From a virus, in IMG/VR virus record IMGVR_UViG_3300017969_000148, positions 1 through 23,997 of that record: a stretch of 23,997 nucleotides of DNA; one strand, written 5' to 3'. The notes beneath the pieces are model-generated. The model was not told the DNA's origin, did no database searches, and worked only from the letters and a program-made list of their open reading frames with translations. Shown one piece after another: positions 16,701-23,629 of the stretch. A program made the translations under genes and the position numbers. Position 1 is the first letter of the stretch. Each line of letters starts with the position of its first letter.

Positions 16701-19700
16701 GTCAAACCCTGCTAGTGTTTCGTCGACCAATAGAGCTTCGCCTGTGGCATCAGCTGTTCCGAAAGAAATTGATCTATAAACATAATCTGGGTTTTCTCTA
16801 AATACAATCGCAGTTGAGGGTCGAATTGATAGCACATCTGGTCTATTAATATCGTTTAGTACAAACGTTTGGTTATATCTAACTTGTATTAATTCGTTGT
16901 GTAGAATATTATCTAGCAGACCGTCTTGGCTAAATTGCCCGTCATTTGTGCTAAAGTTAACTTTATAAACTTGACCGCTGTACTTCGGGGTTTCTGCTGT
17001 AATACTAGGTACACCTGTAACAGATATTTCTGTAATATTGCCGTCTAGGCTCACAGCATCAACTGTAATTGTTAGATCGTTTCCAGGTGACACACCGTCA
17101 AGATTTGTACCTGCAACAACAATTGTATCGCCCACCTCGAAATCTACACCAGCAGTTTCTATGTTTACATAATAGTAAGATGTCTGATTTTTTCTAACAG
17201 TAAATGTTGGAGTTCCGCCGCCGAGTGTGCTTGTTATCGTGTAAGGAATGCCTGTGCCGTCAACAGCATATTCATCAACATTAACAGCCGTTACTTCGAT
17301 ATTAGATATTTCATAACGTGCATAAATGTCTCTTGCTACGTGGTAATAATCAAATTCACCCCTGTTGCTAGGCGGAACTTGAATGTCATACAAATATGCA
17401 CTCAGTTGTTCTACATTGTTAGTAAATCCAATTGATCTAACATCACTTGGTGGGTTAGGAAACGCACCAGTTGTACTACCACTTACGCTGTCTGAGGTAT
17501 TAAAGTTGTTTTCTACATCAGTCAAATAAACCCTTGTACCAACAGTACTCATTGTAACAACACCAGTTGCATTTGGAGATGCTGTCTGTGTGATTGTTTC
17601 GCCCGCTGTGACTGAAATCGGAGCATCAAAATCTAGTATAACGTCGGCTGTAAATATCTTGGCAGGTTGTGCCATGTCATCTCGTAGATTAACAGCATCT
17701 GGAATCTCGTTTGGATCTGAACCTTCAGCAACTAGACCAAAGTCACCATAACAAGACGAACCTGTTAGTGATCTAATTTCAGAACCATTTTTAGCATAAT
17801 AACTTGCACGACAGTAGTAGGTAAACATTGATACCATTTCTGATAGCGCACCGTTAAGTGCAACCAGTCCAAATCCTAAGTCGTTAATCTGCGTAAAGTC
17901 GTTACCTAGAATAGATCTGTTACCAGCTGTTTGCAGTGTAATTGGAAATACTGCATCAATTGATTCTGTTGTTAAATGTGCAATTCTTGACTTATTTTGT
18001 TGTATTTCATCAAATGCATCGATTAAAGACTGTACAGCCCATTCAACACTTGGATAGCGTACAATGCTCAAACTGTTTAAGTTTGCGTTTCTTACAGCCG
18101 TAATAATTTCATCTATGTTGTTGTTAGTTGCAGTTATTTCTGATGAACCTGCTGCGGCAGCAGTAAAGTCTTGTGAAACAGCACCGTATGTTGCTGCAAC
18201 CGGAGTGTCTGCTAATACACTTGCAATATGTGTTTTTAGGAATTCGTATGCTTCAACTGTTGGTTCTCTTTCTTCAGGTCCACCAAGCTGGCTCACTGCG
18301 CCTACAAAGTAACTTCTTGCTGCTGCAATACTTGCACTATTACCGCCGTATAATACATCGTATGTTAGTGCGTCAACAATATATTTTACATCTCTTTCAC
18401 ATTTTACTGCATCGTAAGTGAAATTATACCAGATGCTGCTAGGAGTAGGGCTCACATTTGTAAATTGATTTACTCTATCTGCAATATATGCTGTTACTTC
18501 CGCACCTAAGAAATTTCTGTTATTTTGTAGTTGAGAGGCAGCATCATCTGCGTTAGTTGTAGGCAACACGCCTGGTACATTAAATTGGATTGGATCTGCT
18601 GCGGTGTCTGTAGATACTACACCGTTTTCGATGATATCAATAATTTCATCAAACGCTGCTCCGCCTCTTGTTTCGGCTGTGCCGGTATATGAAGGAAGCA
18701 ATTCTACCTGTGTTTCTGCGTATCTAAATGCTGCAACAGTTTGCGGTTCTTGATCATCGCGCACAACATTTGCATTTGCACGTTGGTATGCAAGACCGTT
18801 TGTAACTTGGTTATAGTTTGTGTTTAATACTAGGTCATAAGATACAGCATCTAATACATACTCTGTATCTCTTTTACATTTTGCAACATTATATTCAAAG
18901 TCACTAACACTGTCTAAGTCTCTACCAGTATCGCTTGAGCTAGTTAGTCCTGTAAATCCTAATCCGTCATTTGAACTCCTATCAAGTATTAGTGTAGCAG
19001 TACCTAAATCAGGATCATAGTCTGTAATAGCGTTAACTTGGAAACGTCTGCCATCTACATAGAACGGACAAGGTGTTTGTGGTTTTCTAATAAACAGTCC
19101 TTGTGGATCAACTTCTGCATCACCGTCTGATTTAACTTGCAATACAAAGTTGTCTGCTGCTCCGCCGGGGAAACCTTTAGCAATAATTTTAACTGCTGTA
19201 TTACCAACAAACGCATCAGCAAGCAAGCCACCTCTAAATGCAGGTTTATTAAGACTTTTAGCAAAACTTGAACCAGTTTGGATATATGCAGACTTTGTAA
19301 GTATCTGTCCTTCTGGATCTAGACACATCATAAATCCGCCGTGTCCTTGAACTGTAATGTTACGAAGCATACACGCATCGCTCATTAGGAACACATCCAT
19401 TTCGTCGTTACGTTTTGGCGGATTGTAAGCTGGATCAAAAGCAAATGCAACAGTATCTATTAGGTTTTCAACTGCTGTAGCAGAACCTACTTCTGCTACT
19501 CCGTGGAATAAATCACCTGTAGGATAATCTAAACCTGTTCCATAAATAATGTTAGGGTTACTACCTGAAAGTAGTGCGCCAGCTACTGTGTTGATATGTC
19601 TAATGCCTGCTTCTGTTTCAACAGTTTGACTACCGTCTACTGGTAGTGCTCCAAGATAATATTCGCCTTGTGCTTCTAGTGCATTTTCATTACCACCGTT

Positions 19701-22490
19701 AGTAAGATCTAGTATAAGAGCATCAACAATTAAGCCAACATCTCTACTACACTTACTAACATTGTAAGACAGTGTAGGATATTGGTCAGCTAAGAATTCT
19801 ATAACTTGTTCTTGTATAAATTCTTTGTTATCATCTAATATTTTAACTGCTGTTTCATAACCTCCGGCATTTTGATAACCTGGGCCTGTATTTCTTAGTT
19901 GGTTAGGATTGCGTAGATAATGGTAACCAAAATATCCATCAATCTCGTTTGTAATATTGTTGTAGTAAGGTTTACCTGCGTTAATTGCATCCACTTGTAT
20001 TGTTAAGTTAGGTGCTCCACTGTTACCAATTTCGCTATCATTAATATCAAATGTGTCTCCTGCAAGATATTCATCACCCGGAGCGTTTATTGCAACGGTC
20101 ACAGAACCGTCAGTATTAACTGTAACGTCAACACTTGCGCCTGTGCCTGTACCACTTGTTTGGAAAGGTTCAACACCAGTATATGTAATAGGAAGTCCTG
20201 GAACGCCTGATCTTGTTGTATTTCTTCCACCGTTAACTGTGCTTATTTCTGTTATTTCGCCGTTAACTGTTGTAATTCCGTCAAACTGTTTGTCTCTGTA
20301 GAAATACAATTGGTTGTATCTTGATTGTGATACACGATCTTTTGGACGTATGATAGTACGTCTAAATTCGTCACCTCTGATAGACACGTTTTGTGCCATC
20401 CTGATTGGATAATCTTCTTCGTATATACCTGACTCAACATTGATTGTAACTTGACGTTCTTTAACAAAGTTACCGTATTCGAGCTCTTCACCGACCTCAA
20501 ACTCAATTGGTTCTAGAAGTTCAACTTCGAACTCGTCTGTTTCTACCACAGTTACGCTTGTGGCAGGATCTGCTTCGTAATTATATTGGATAATTCTTGC
20601 AGTTGCTCCTGACTTACGACCTCTAATTACTTTACCTGCTCTAATATCTTGGTTATCAGGGTTACCTTGGTCAAGATATCCAAAGTTGCCGTTGCTAACA
20701 TTGATTCTGTATCTTGTAGAGCCATCTGAAACAGCTCTTGCACTCAAAGGTCCAACCTGTATTGTTTCAGTAATAATATCAAATTTCTGTTGTATAGCAG
20801 TAGCCGCTTGTCCATCTGCTACCTGTAGTGCATCAACATATTGCGGCACTCTATCTTGGTATAACTGTCCTGCTAGAGCTGCTGGATTAGTACCGATTAC
20901 TCTATTTGCAACAACGTCTAGAGCAAGTTTTCTTGCATGATCAATACCATCTAGTGTTTCTGTAAGTTGTTCACCTATTGCTTTTCTTGCACTCGGGTTT
21001 GCATAATATCTAATACCTGACCAGCGAGACAAATAGTTTGCAGTATTACCACGTAAAATATCTAGTCTAACTGCATCAATAATGTAACCTACATCTCTTG
21101 CACATGTTGCTTCATCGTACGAAAAGTCTGGGTAAGTATCTGCAAGGTAAGCAATAACTTCTTTTTGTATAAACTCTTTGTTTTGTACAAGTAGTTCACT
21201 TGCATTTCCTCTGCCGCTTGCAAATGCTACAGAAGTAGCCACAGAAACAGTTGCCCTTGATCTGTTATTACCATAGGTCATTATTTGTCTGTAAGGTCCT
21301 GGTTCAATCTTACCAGCAGCCATAATTTCTTCTGCTTTTTGTGCTGCTTTGTTAATAGTCCTAAATGCTAATTTTGCACTACTGCCTTCCAGTCCTATCG
21401 GCACCCCGGTTTGTTTGTCGCTACCGTAAGTACTAACAAACAAACTTACTTGAGAAGAACCTGATCTATCAACGTATAATTTTGTAGCTGCTTGTAAGTC
21501 ATCTTCTCCGTTAGGTGTTCCTGTACCTGCAAATTCTCCAGGATGATCGTGTAGTGTTAGCGCACCAGTCATTGTGTCGCCTTGACGTCTTACAATGCTC
21601 TTACGTGGCATAGCGACACTAGAAAGGAAGAACCCTTCTAATGTAGGATCATATGCTGTATCAGTAACAGTATGAACACCACTACCACCATCTAAAATAA
21701 TTTTATCGCTATTGAATACAGCACCGTCTTCTGTTGTATGTAAACTGAAAGTATCCGGATCAATAACTCTTAAGTATGTAACTTGTCCGTCTACAATATT
21801 TGTAGGTGGATCGTTTGGAATAGTTGTATTAAATCTAAATGTAGCACCGGTAGACTGCTGATCAAGTCCGTGTCCTGGGGAGTTACAGTTACCTAGTGTA
21901 AAACTATCTATAGTAATAATATATAGGCTATCATCAAGCGGCTCGTCTCCTACACGTAATCCGCTACCTCTACTCTGTCTAACTTGGTAGTTAGCATCTG
22001 CGAATTTTTTATCAATTACAAGATCATCTTGTGTAATATTTGTACCATAAACAGCATTATATAGTTGAGCTGAGTTGTCACCAACTGGCGATATGTTTGC
22101 AATTGGCTGCGAACCTGCATTAAACGGACCACCTAGTGTCGGAGTCGGGTCAGTTGAAATATCAATAGCACCAATTTTTACTACAAGTTTGCCTTCTTGG
22201 CTAAAATCAAATTCTATACTATCTAGGTCGGCAGCATTTAGATCACTATCACTAGCAAGCTCTAAGAAACTTATACCAGTTGCATCACTTTTTACAAGTG
22301 GTACTTTGTTTTCATTGCCTTCATAAGTTGAAGGTGTATCACTTAAATCAGTAAGTGAAATCTGCCCGCCAATACCAAAGACAGCATAGAGTTCTGTAAA
22401 GTTTTCGTTTACTTTACGAAACGACTCTCGAATACTATCACCGGTATTGTCATTACCTTCAACACCTATGTCTACATTTTGTTTTGCCAT
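13785..22490 (-). CDS. Giant tail-fibre / beta-helix structural protein, 2901 residues
   Basis: The start at 22490 follows CGGAG at about eight bases, 13 bases after the Fe-S carrier gene. Residues 1-38 carry the shared N-terminal motif (NDNTGDSIRESFRKVNENF). A GDTMTGALTL ... AATKLYVD unit (about 304-341) resembles phage tail-fibre repeats. From about 349 (LFVSTYGSDKQTGV, then FRTINKAAQKAEE) a pectate-lyase-like beta-helix seems to begin; it returns at about 676-718 (VTINVESGIYEEDYPIRMAQ) and about 1033 (MLRNITVQGHGGFMMCLDP). Inserted between are four modules with a conserved Tyr, Cys, Arg-Asp core (C.RDV.YI.DA). The C-terminal about 135 residues (from YYADLAENYLGDADYEPGTV to EVVVGKV) look like a conserved terminal trimerisation or self-cleaving chaperone domain, perhaps Peptidase_G2-like. 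It is unusually long for a fibre protein. Likely role: long side fibre or spike; enzymatic activity of the helix is unproven. Confidence 0.88.
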   Translation of the reverse strand: MAKQNVDIGVEGNDNTGDSIRESFRKVNENFTELYAVFGIGGQISLTDLSDTPSTYEGNENKVPLVKSDATGISFLELASDSDLNAADLDSIEFDFSQEGKLVVKIGAIDISTDPTPTLGGPFNAGSQPIANISPVGDNSAQLYNAVYGTNITQDDLVIDKKFADANYQVRQSRGSGLRVGDEPLDDSLYIITIDSFTLGNCNSPGHGLDQQSTGATFRFNTTIPNDPPTNIVDGQVTYLRVIDPDTFSLHTTEDGAVFNSDKIILDGGSGVHTVTDTAYDPTLEGFFLSSVAMPRKSIVRRQGDTMTGALTLHDHPGEFAGTGTPNGEDDLQAATKLYVDRSGSSQVSLFVSTYGSDKQTGVPIGLEGSSAKLAFRTINKAAQKAEEIMAAGKIEPGPYRQIMTYGNNRSRATVSVATSVAFASGRGNASELLVQNKEFIQKEVIAYLADTYPDFSYDEATCARDVGYIIDAVRLDILRGNTANYLSRWSGIRYYANPSARKAIGEQLTETLDGIDHARKLALDVVANRVIGTNPAALAGQLYQDRVPQYVDALQVADGQAATAIQQKFDIITETIQVGPLSARAVSDGSTRYRINVSNGNFGYLDQGNPDNQDIRAGKVIRGRKSGATARIIQYNYEADPATSVTVVETDEFEVELLEPIEFEVGEELEYGNFVKERQVTINVESGIYEEDYPIRMAQNVSIRGDEFRRTIIRPKDRVSQSRYNQLYFYRDKQFDGITTVNGEITEISTVNGGRNTTRSGVPGLPITYTGVEPFQTSGTGTGASVDVTVNTDGSVTVAINAPGDEYLAGDTFDINDSEIGNSGAPNLTIQVDAINAGKPYYNNITNEIDGYFGYHYLRNPNQLRNTGPGYQNAGGYETAVKILDDNKEFIQEQVIEFLADQYPTLSYNVSKCSRDVGLIVDALILDLTNGGNENALEAQGEYYLGALPVDGSQTVETEAGIRHINTVAGALLSGSNPNIIYGTGLDYPTGDLFHGVAEVGSATAVENLIDTVAFAFDPAYNPPKRNDEMDVFLMSDACMLRNITVQGHGGFMMCLDPEGQILTKSAYIQTGSSFAKSLNKPAFRGGLLADAFVGNTAVKIIAKGFPGGAADNFVLQVKSDGDAEVDPQGLFIRKPQTPCPFYVDGRRFQVNAITDYDPDLGTATLILDRSSNDGLGFTGLTSSSDTGRDLDSVSDFEYNVAKCKRDTEYVLDAVSYDLVLNTNYNQVTNGLAYQRANANVVRDDQEPQTVAAFRYAETQVELLPSYTGTAETRGGAAFDEIIDIIENGVVSTDTAADPIQFNVPGVLPTTNADDAASQLQNNRNFLGAEVTAYIADRVNQFTNVSPTPSSIWYNFTYDAVKCERDVKYIVDALTYDVLYGGNSASIAAARSYFVGAVSQLGGPEEREPTVEAYEFLKTHIASVLADTPVAATYGAVSQDFTAAAAGSSEITATNNNIDEIITAVRNANLNSLSIVRYPSVEWAVQSLIDAFDEIQQNKSRIAHLTTESIDAVFPITLQTAGNRSILGNDFTQINDLGFGLVALNGALSEMVSMFTYYCRASYYAKNGSEIRSLTGSSCYGDFGLVAEGSDPNEIPDAVNLRDDMAQPAKIFTADVILDFDAPISVTAGETITQTASPNATGVVTMSTVGTRVYLTDVENNFNTSDSVSGSTTGAFPNPPSDVRSIGFTNNVEQLSAYLYDIQVPPSNRGEFDYYHVARDIYARYEISNIEVTAVNVDEYAVDGTGIPYTITSTLGGGTPTFTVRKNQTSYYYVNIETAGVDFEVGDTIVVAGTNLDGVSPGNDLTITVDAVSLDGNITEISVTGVPSITAETPKYSGQVYKVNFSTNDGQFSQDGLLDNILHNELIQVRYNQTFVLNDINRPDVLSIRPSTAIVFRENPDYVYRSISFGTADATGEALLVDETLAGFDSTYDYIRLVVDRVNGQSNANTVYDLDGNPLTNTGTMGDTAGDTVIAVVKIYEPNEIFRLNNNTATPEVHRPATFTASGAVLPMVMAWGGKKHRVFNYRGVKYNDDTARYEVQATASETDDFGIVSINDKSEINYPATGTGLASTVILGNENVVLRAGLQEGAPATITIRISTCRATGHDFLDVGSGGFNTSNYPNVIFGLPQTPDQANEVREIGKGRVFYVSTDQNGIFRVGRFFSVDQGTGTVSFSASIALSDVDGLGFKRGVVVTEFSTDTAMTDNASDTVPTESAVRGYVNRRLGFDHNGQSVGNLIGPGVLSANGSVALAADLNAAGNSVTNLRAPIADSDASTKAYVDATVGEFNSMDKMRDTTFEGIAEAQLMAATGYKTVIIDADNIGGTGQFEVGDNFVGDVTAATGTIRDIKITTSIEGNIQVITYEPTSVTDLSDGKPAGISPAPDTIEVPGGATGPVIDGPFDEWMNAVYAAGADVEVTVNRTTTAPITEPASRQLELDIQIKPDTILNADVNANAAIAQSKLNMQAADTFDENNAASGWAGTDPKVQADLGLAKFSDENFETTSGYVRIKANGIALGELAQQSTDTVIGRSAAGNGDVSAISFATVIAEGGGLADGDFTTLIPGVNDPGEALIKTGTGTYGITNVTRTGEVDSIVKTNGSGSIQVNSVILGGDSTYEVMSLNTTELQVKTPAQGTVFTSQGGGPTSPPTVNFPGSINVGSTGVAQSILQGLSGFNNEPNLAVDWIYSNFIESTQEKGAASTGIALGANTGKTTTGQIGMVVADGATTSSLVPAIFSSTGMQPDFNNIYNIGLSTKRYNTVYATVFNGTATEAYYADLAENYLGDADYEPGTVLVFGGEAEVSVCARRDDHKVAGVVTTNPAHLMNSALEGDHVVGVALQGRVPCKVVGKVEKGDLLVTSAVPGYAIVNNNPKVGTVIGKALENKTNTDRGVVEVVVGKV
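13788..14192 (-). other. C-terminal domain of the giant fibre (possible intramolecular chaperone)
   Basis: About 135 residues with a compact, non-repetitive, Val/Gly-rich character unlike the rest of the protein: YYADLAENY, YEPGTVLVFGGEAEV, VAGVVTTNPAHLMN, VALQGRVPCKVVGKVEKGDL, GTVIGKALE. Endings of this type are known on long phage fibres, where some are autoproteolytic chaperones. Whether this one cleaves itself is not visible from sequence. Confidence 0.55.
18300..18525 (-). repeat. Cys-RD module, copy 4
   Basis: Encodes NRNFLGAEVTAYIADRVNQF, a short insertion, then FTYDAVKCERDVKYIVDALT and YGGNSASIAAARSYF. It matches the helix-rich module seen in copies 1 and 2, including the pre-helix 'N..F...EV.AY.AD' part. 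Confidence 0.75.
18775..18903 (-). repeat. Cys-RD module, copy 3 (short)
   Basis: Encodes FEYNVAKCKRDTEYVLDAVS followed by YDLVLNTNYNQVTNGLAYQR. It has the Cys and Arg-Asp core but lacks the upstream 'NKEFIQ.EV' part present in the other copies. Confidence 0.72.
19648..19829 (-). repeat. Cys-RD module, copy 2
   Basis: Encodes NKEFIQEQVIEFLADQYPTL, then SYNVSKCSRDVGLIVDALIL and NGGNENALEAQGEYYLGA. It is closely related to copy 1. Confidence 0.75.
20335..20462 (-). other. Beta-helix-like segment in the giant fibre
   Basis: Encodes RQVTINVESGIYEEDYPIRM, then NVSIRGDEFRRTIIRPKDRV, resembling the 'V.V..G.Y.E..PI..P..VSI.GD..R.T.I.P' rung pattern of pectin-lyase-like right-handed beta-helices. 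No catalytic site of a known lyase can be pointed out. Confidence 0.55.
20991..21182 (-). repeat. Cys-RD module, copy 1
   Basis: Encodes NKEFIQKEVIAYLADTYPDF (from about residue 437), then SYDEATCARDVGYIIDAVRL and a tail with RYYANPSARKA. The conserved Cys is at about residue 463. It interrupts the apparent beta-helix. Confidence 0.75.
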
Positions 22491-22503
22491 TTACTTGCTC
22501 CGA

Positions 22504-22869
22504 TTAATCCATATATTCTGGTGGAAATGCGTCCATATCAAAATTTATACTTACACCACACCCGCAACTACTTTGCGCATTTGGGTTTTGTATGTCAAAC
22601 ATAGAACCCATTATGTCTTTTTTGTAGTCTATTACAGTTCCAACTAAAAACATAATGCTATGTGACCCTATTGCTAACTTACCTTCACCTGCTTCAAATA
22701 TTTCATCATCTTCTTCTAGTTCTAGTTGATGTTTAACAGTACCCCAGTCGTATTCGAACCCTGCACAGCCACCACCTTTGATGTTTAGTGTGACTGCAAA
22801 ACACTCATTTTCTTTACAAATTGTATTAATTTGGGCTTTTGCTGCGTCAGTTAGTGTACAAAATGACAT
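22504..22869 (-). CDS. A-type iron-sulfur carrier protein (IscA/ErpA/HesB family)
   Basis: At 121 residues the length is typical of the family. The three cluster-binding cysteines are present: Cys35 in KGGGCAGFEYDW and Cys102/Cys104 in SSCGCGVSINF. The segment GTVIDYKKDIMGSMFDIQNPNA before the CGC pair matches the family pattern. Such proteins carry or transfer Fe-S clusters to target proteins in the host cytoplasm and are known auxiliary genes of marine T4-like phages. The start at 22869 has an AAGGAG site four or five bases upstream and a late promoter before it. The next gene, the giant fibre, begins 13 bases downstream, so the two are probably co-transcribed. The Asp/Glu-rich middle (LELEEDDEIFEAGEG) is more acidic than usual. 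Which cluster target it serves is unknown. Confidence 0.94.
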   Translation of the reverse strand: MSFCTLTDAAKAQINTICKENECFAVTLNIKGGGCAGFEYDWGTVKHQLELEEDDEIFEAGEGKLAIGSHSIMFLVGTVIDYKKDIMGSMFDIQNPNAQSSCGCGVSINFDMDAFPPEYMD

Positions 22870-22888
22870 ATGAACTCCTTATTACAGT

Positions 22889-22896
22889 TATTTATC
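22889..22896 (-). promoter_or_regulatory. T4-type late promoter core GATAAATA
   Basis: Read leftward, TACGATAAATAAC, 19 bases before the Fe-S carrier start, with AAGGAG between. It is probably the start of the late unit including the giant fibre gene. Confidence 0.75.
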
Positions 22897-22905
22897 GTAT
22901 GATTT

Positions 22906-22911
22906 TATAAT
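22906..22911 (+). promoter_or_regulatory. Possible -10 box TATAAT for the zinc-ribbon gene
   Basis: An exact TATAAT lies 18 bases before the plus-strand ATG at 22930. The best -35 candidate is a poor ATTACA (22881-22886, 19-base spacing). No ribosome site precedes the ATG, so the leader would be only about a dozen bases. Confidence 0.35.
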
Positions 22912-22929
22912 CTTAATGTAAATATAATT

Positions 22930-23217
22930 ATGTTTATAAAAGAATATAAAGTAGAGACCCGGCATACACGTTTATCAAAAAACGGCCAAGAACATGCATA
23001 CAAACGTTCTAAAACGTATGTTATACTAAGATGTGACAATTGTGATAGCGAATTTCAGCGTGAAAGAGGCAAAATGGATCCTAAAAGGTTAACTAATAAC
23101 TACTTTCATGTATGTGAAAATTGTGATGCAAAGGTATTTGCACAAAAAAAGGGAGTAGAACGCAAACAAGTGTGGAACATGTCTGCTAGTTCTGATCTTC
23201 CTATTAGTAAATTGTAG
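22930..23217 (+). CDS. Small zinc-ribbon-like phage protein, 95 residues
   Basis: This is the only supported plus-strand gene. It has two Cys-X2-Cys pairs, CDNC (about residues 35-38) and CENC (about 63-66), spaced as in a small zinc ribbon, surrounded by basic residues (HTRLSKNGQEHAYKRSK; KMDPKRLTNNYFHVCENCD; AQKKGVERKQ). I recall similar conserved hypothetical proteins in marine T4-like phages. A zinc-binding nucleic-acid-associated role is plausible but not shown; resemblance to the zinc-binding part of HNH-type proteins exists, yet no HNH catalytic motif is seen. The start lacks a Shine-Dalgarno sequence; TATAAT lies just upstream. The stop TAG at 23215-23217 abuts the stop of the opposing membrane protein gene with no spacer and no terminator hairpin. 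Confidence 0.85.
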   Translation: MFIKEYKVETRHTRLSKNGQEHAYKRSKTYVILRCDNCDSEFQRERGKMDPKRLTNNYFHVCENCDAKVFAQKKGVERKQVWNMSASSDLPISKL

Positions 23218-23382
23218 TTATTCGGACTTCCAAATAGTCCAGCCACCGTAAACGATAGCAATGCCGGCTGCTATTTTTGCAAGCGGCGCCAAAAACAACA
23301 CCATAAGTCCTAATGCAACTAATAATGCACCGTCCCATGATGTACGTTCTTTCATTCTAGAATTTATCCATTTTTTAAGCAT
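23218..23382 (-). CDS. Small single-span membrane protein, 54 residues
   Basis: A strong ribosome site AAGGAGGG (23389-23396) precedes the ATG at 23382. The product starts MLKKWINSRMKERTSWDGAL and continues with one hydrophobic segment of roughly 25 residues (about 19-46, with LVALGLMVLFLAPLAKIAAG), ending YGGWTIWKSE. Basic residues before the segment suggest an N-in orientation. The start overlaps the stop of the 84-residue gene by eight bases (ATGCTTAA), indicating translational coupling. I recall similar short proteins in marine T4-like phages, without known function; a role at the host membrane is an inference only. Confidence 0.82.
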   Translation of the reverse strand: MLKKWINSRMKERTSWDGALLVALGLMVLFLAPLAKIAAGIAIVYGGWTIWKSE

Positions 23383-23629
23383 CCGTAACCCTCCTTAGTT
23401 TCTTTTCAAGAGTGCTAATACGAGCATCTTGATTACGAATTTTTTCTTCTAAACCTTGTACATATTTTTGACTCGGAATAGTATGTTCTGCCCCGTCTTC
23501 ACCTAATACGGTCATAGTGTCAACACCTTGGCCACGCAACCCACCTAAAACTCTGTTAGGATTTTTATTAGATGATGATTGGGTCTGGTCCGGCGACTTT
23601 CTGCCGTACATCTTTGTAAGATATGACAT
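23375..23629 (-). CDS. Small coiled-coil phage protein, 84 residues
   Basis: An AAGGAG site (23639-23644) lies nine bases before the ATG at 23629 (MSYLTKMYGRKS) and only three bases before an ATG at 23635; the former is chosen. A later ATG at 23611 (MYGRKS) has no ribosome site. The N-terminal half is polar and likely flexible (SPDQTQSSSNKNPNRVLGGL), followed by DTMTVLGEDGAEHTIPSQKY and a C-terminal coiled coil (LEEKIRNQDARISTLEKKLR). The first 60 or so bases overlap the end of uvdE in another frame. The exact T4 late consensus TATAAATA at 23650-23657, inside uvdE, would drive it. The last bases overlap the start of the membrane protein gene. Function unknown; the promoter suggests late, possibly structural. 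Confidence 0.82.
   Translation of the reverse strand: MSYLTKMYGRKSPDQTQSSSNKNPNRVLGGLRGQGVDTMTVLGEDGAEHTIPSQKYVQGLEEKIRNQDARISTLEKKLRRVTDA

Noticed and set aside
18300-21182. Tandem domain repeats as a CRISPR-like or DNA repeat array
   Set aside because: Copies are similar in protein but unevenly spaced and diverged in bases; there are no short identical repeats with unique spacers.
23224-23240. Short hairpin GGACT/AGTCC
   Set aside because: The stem is only five base pairs, lies inside the membrane protein coding region, and is not followed by a T-run, so it is not called a terminator.
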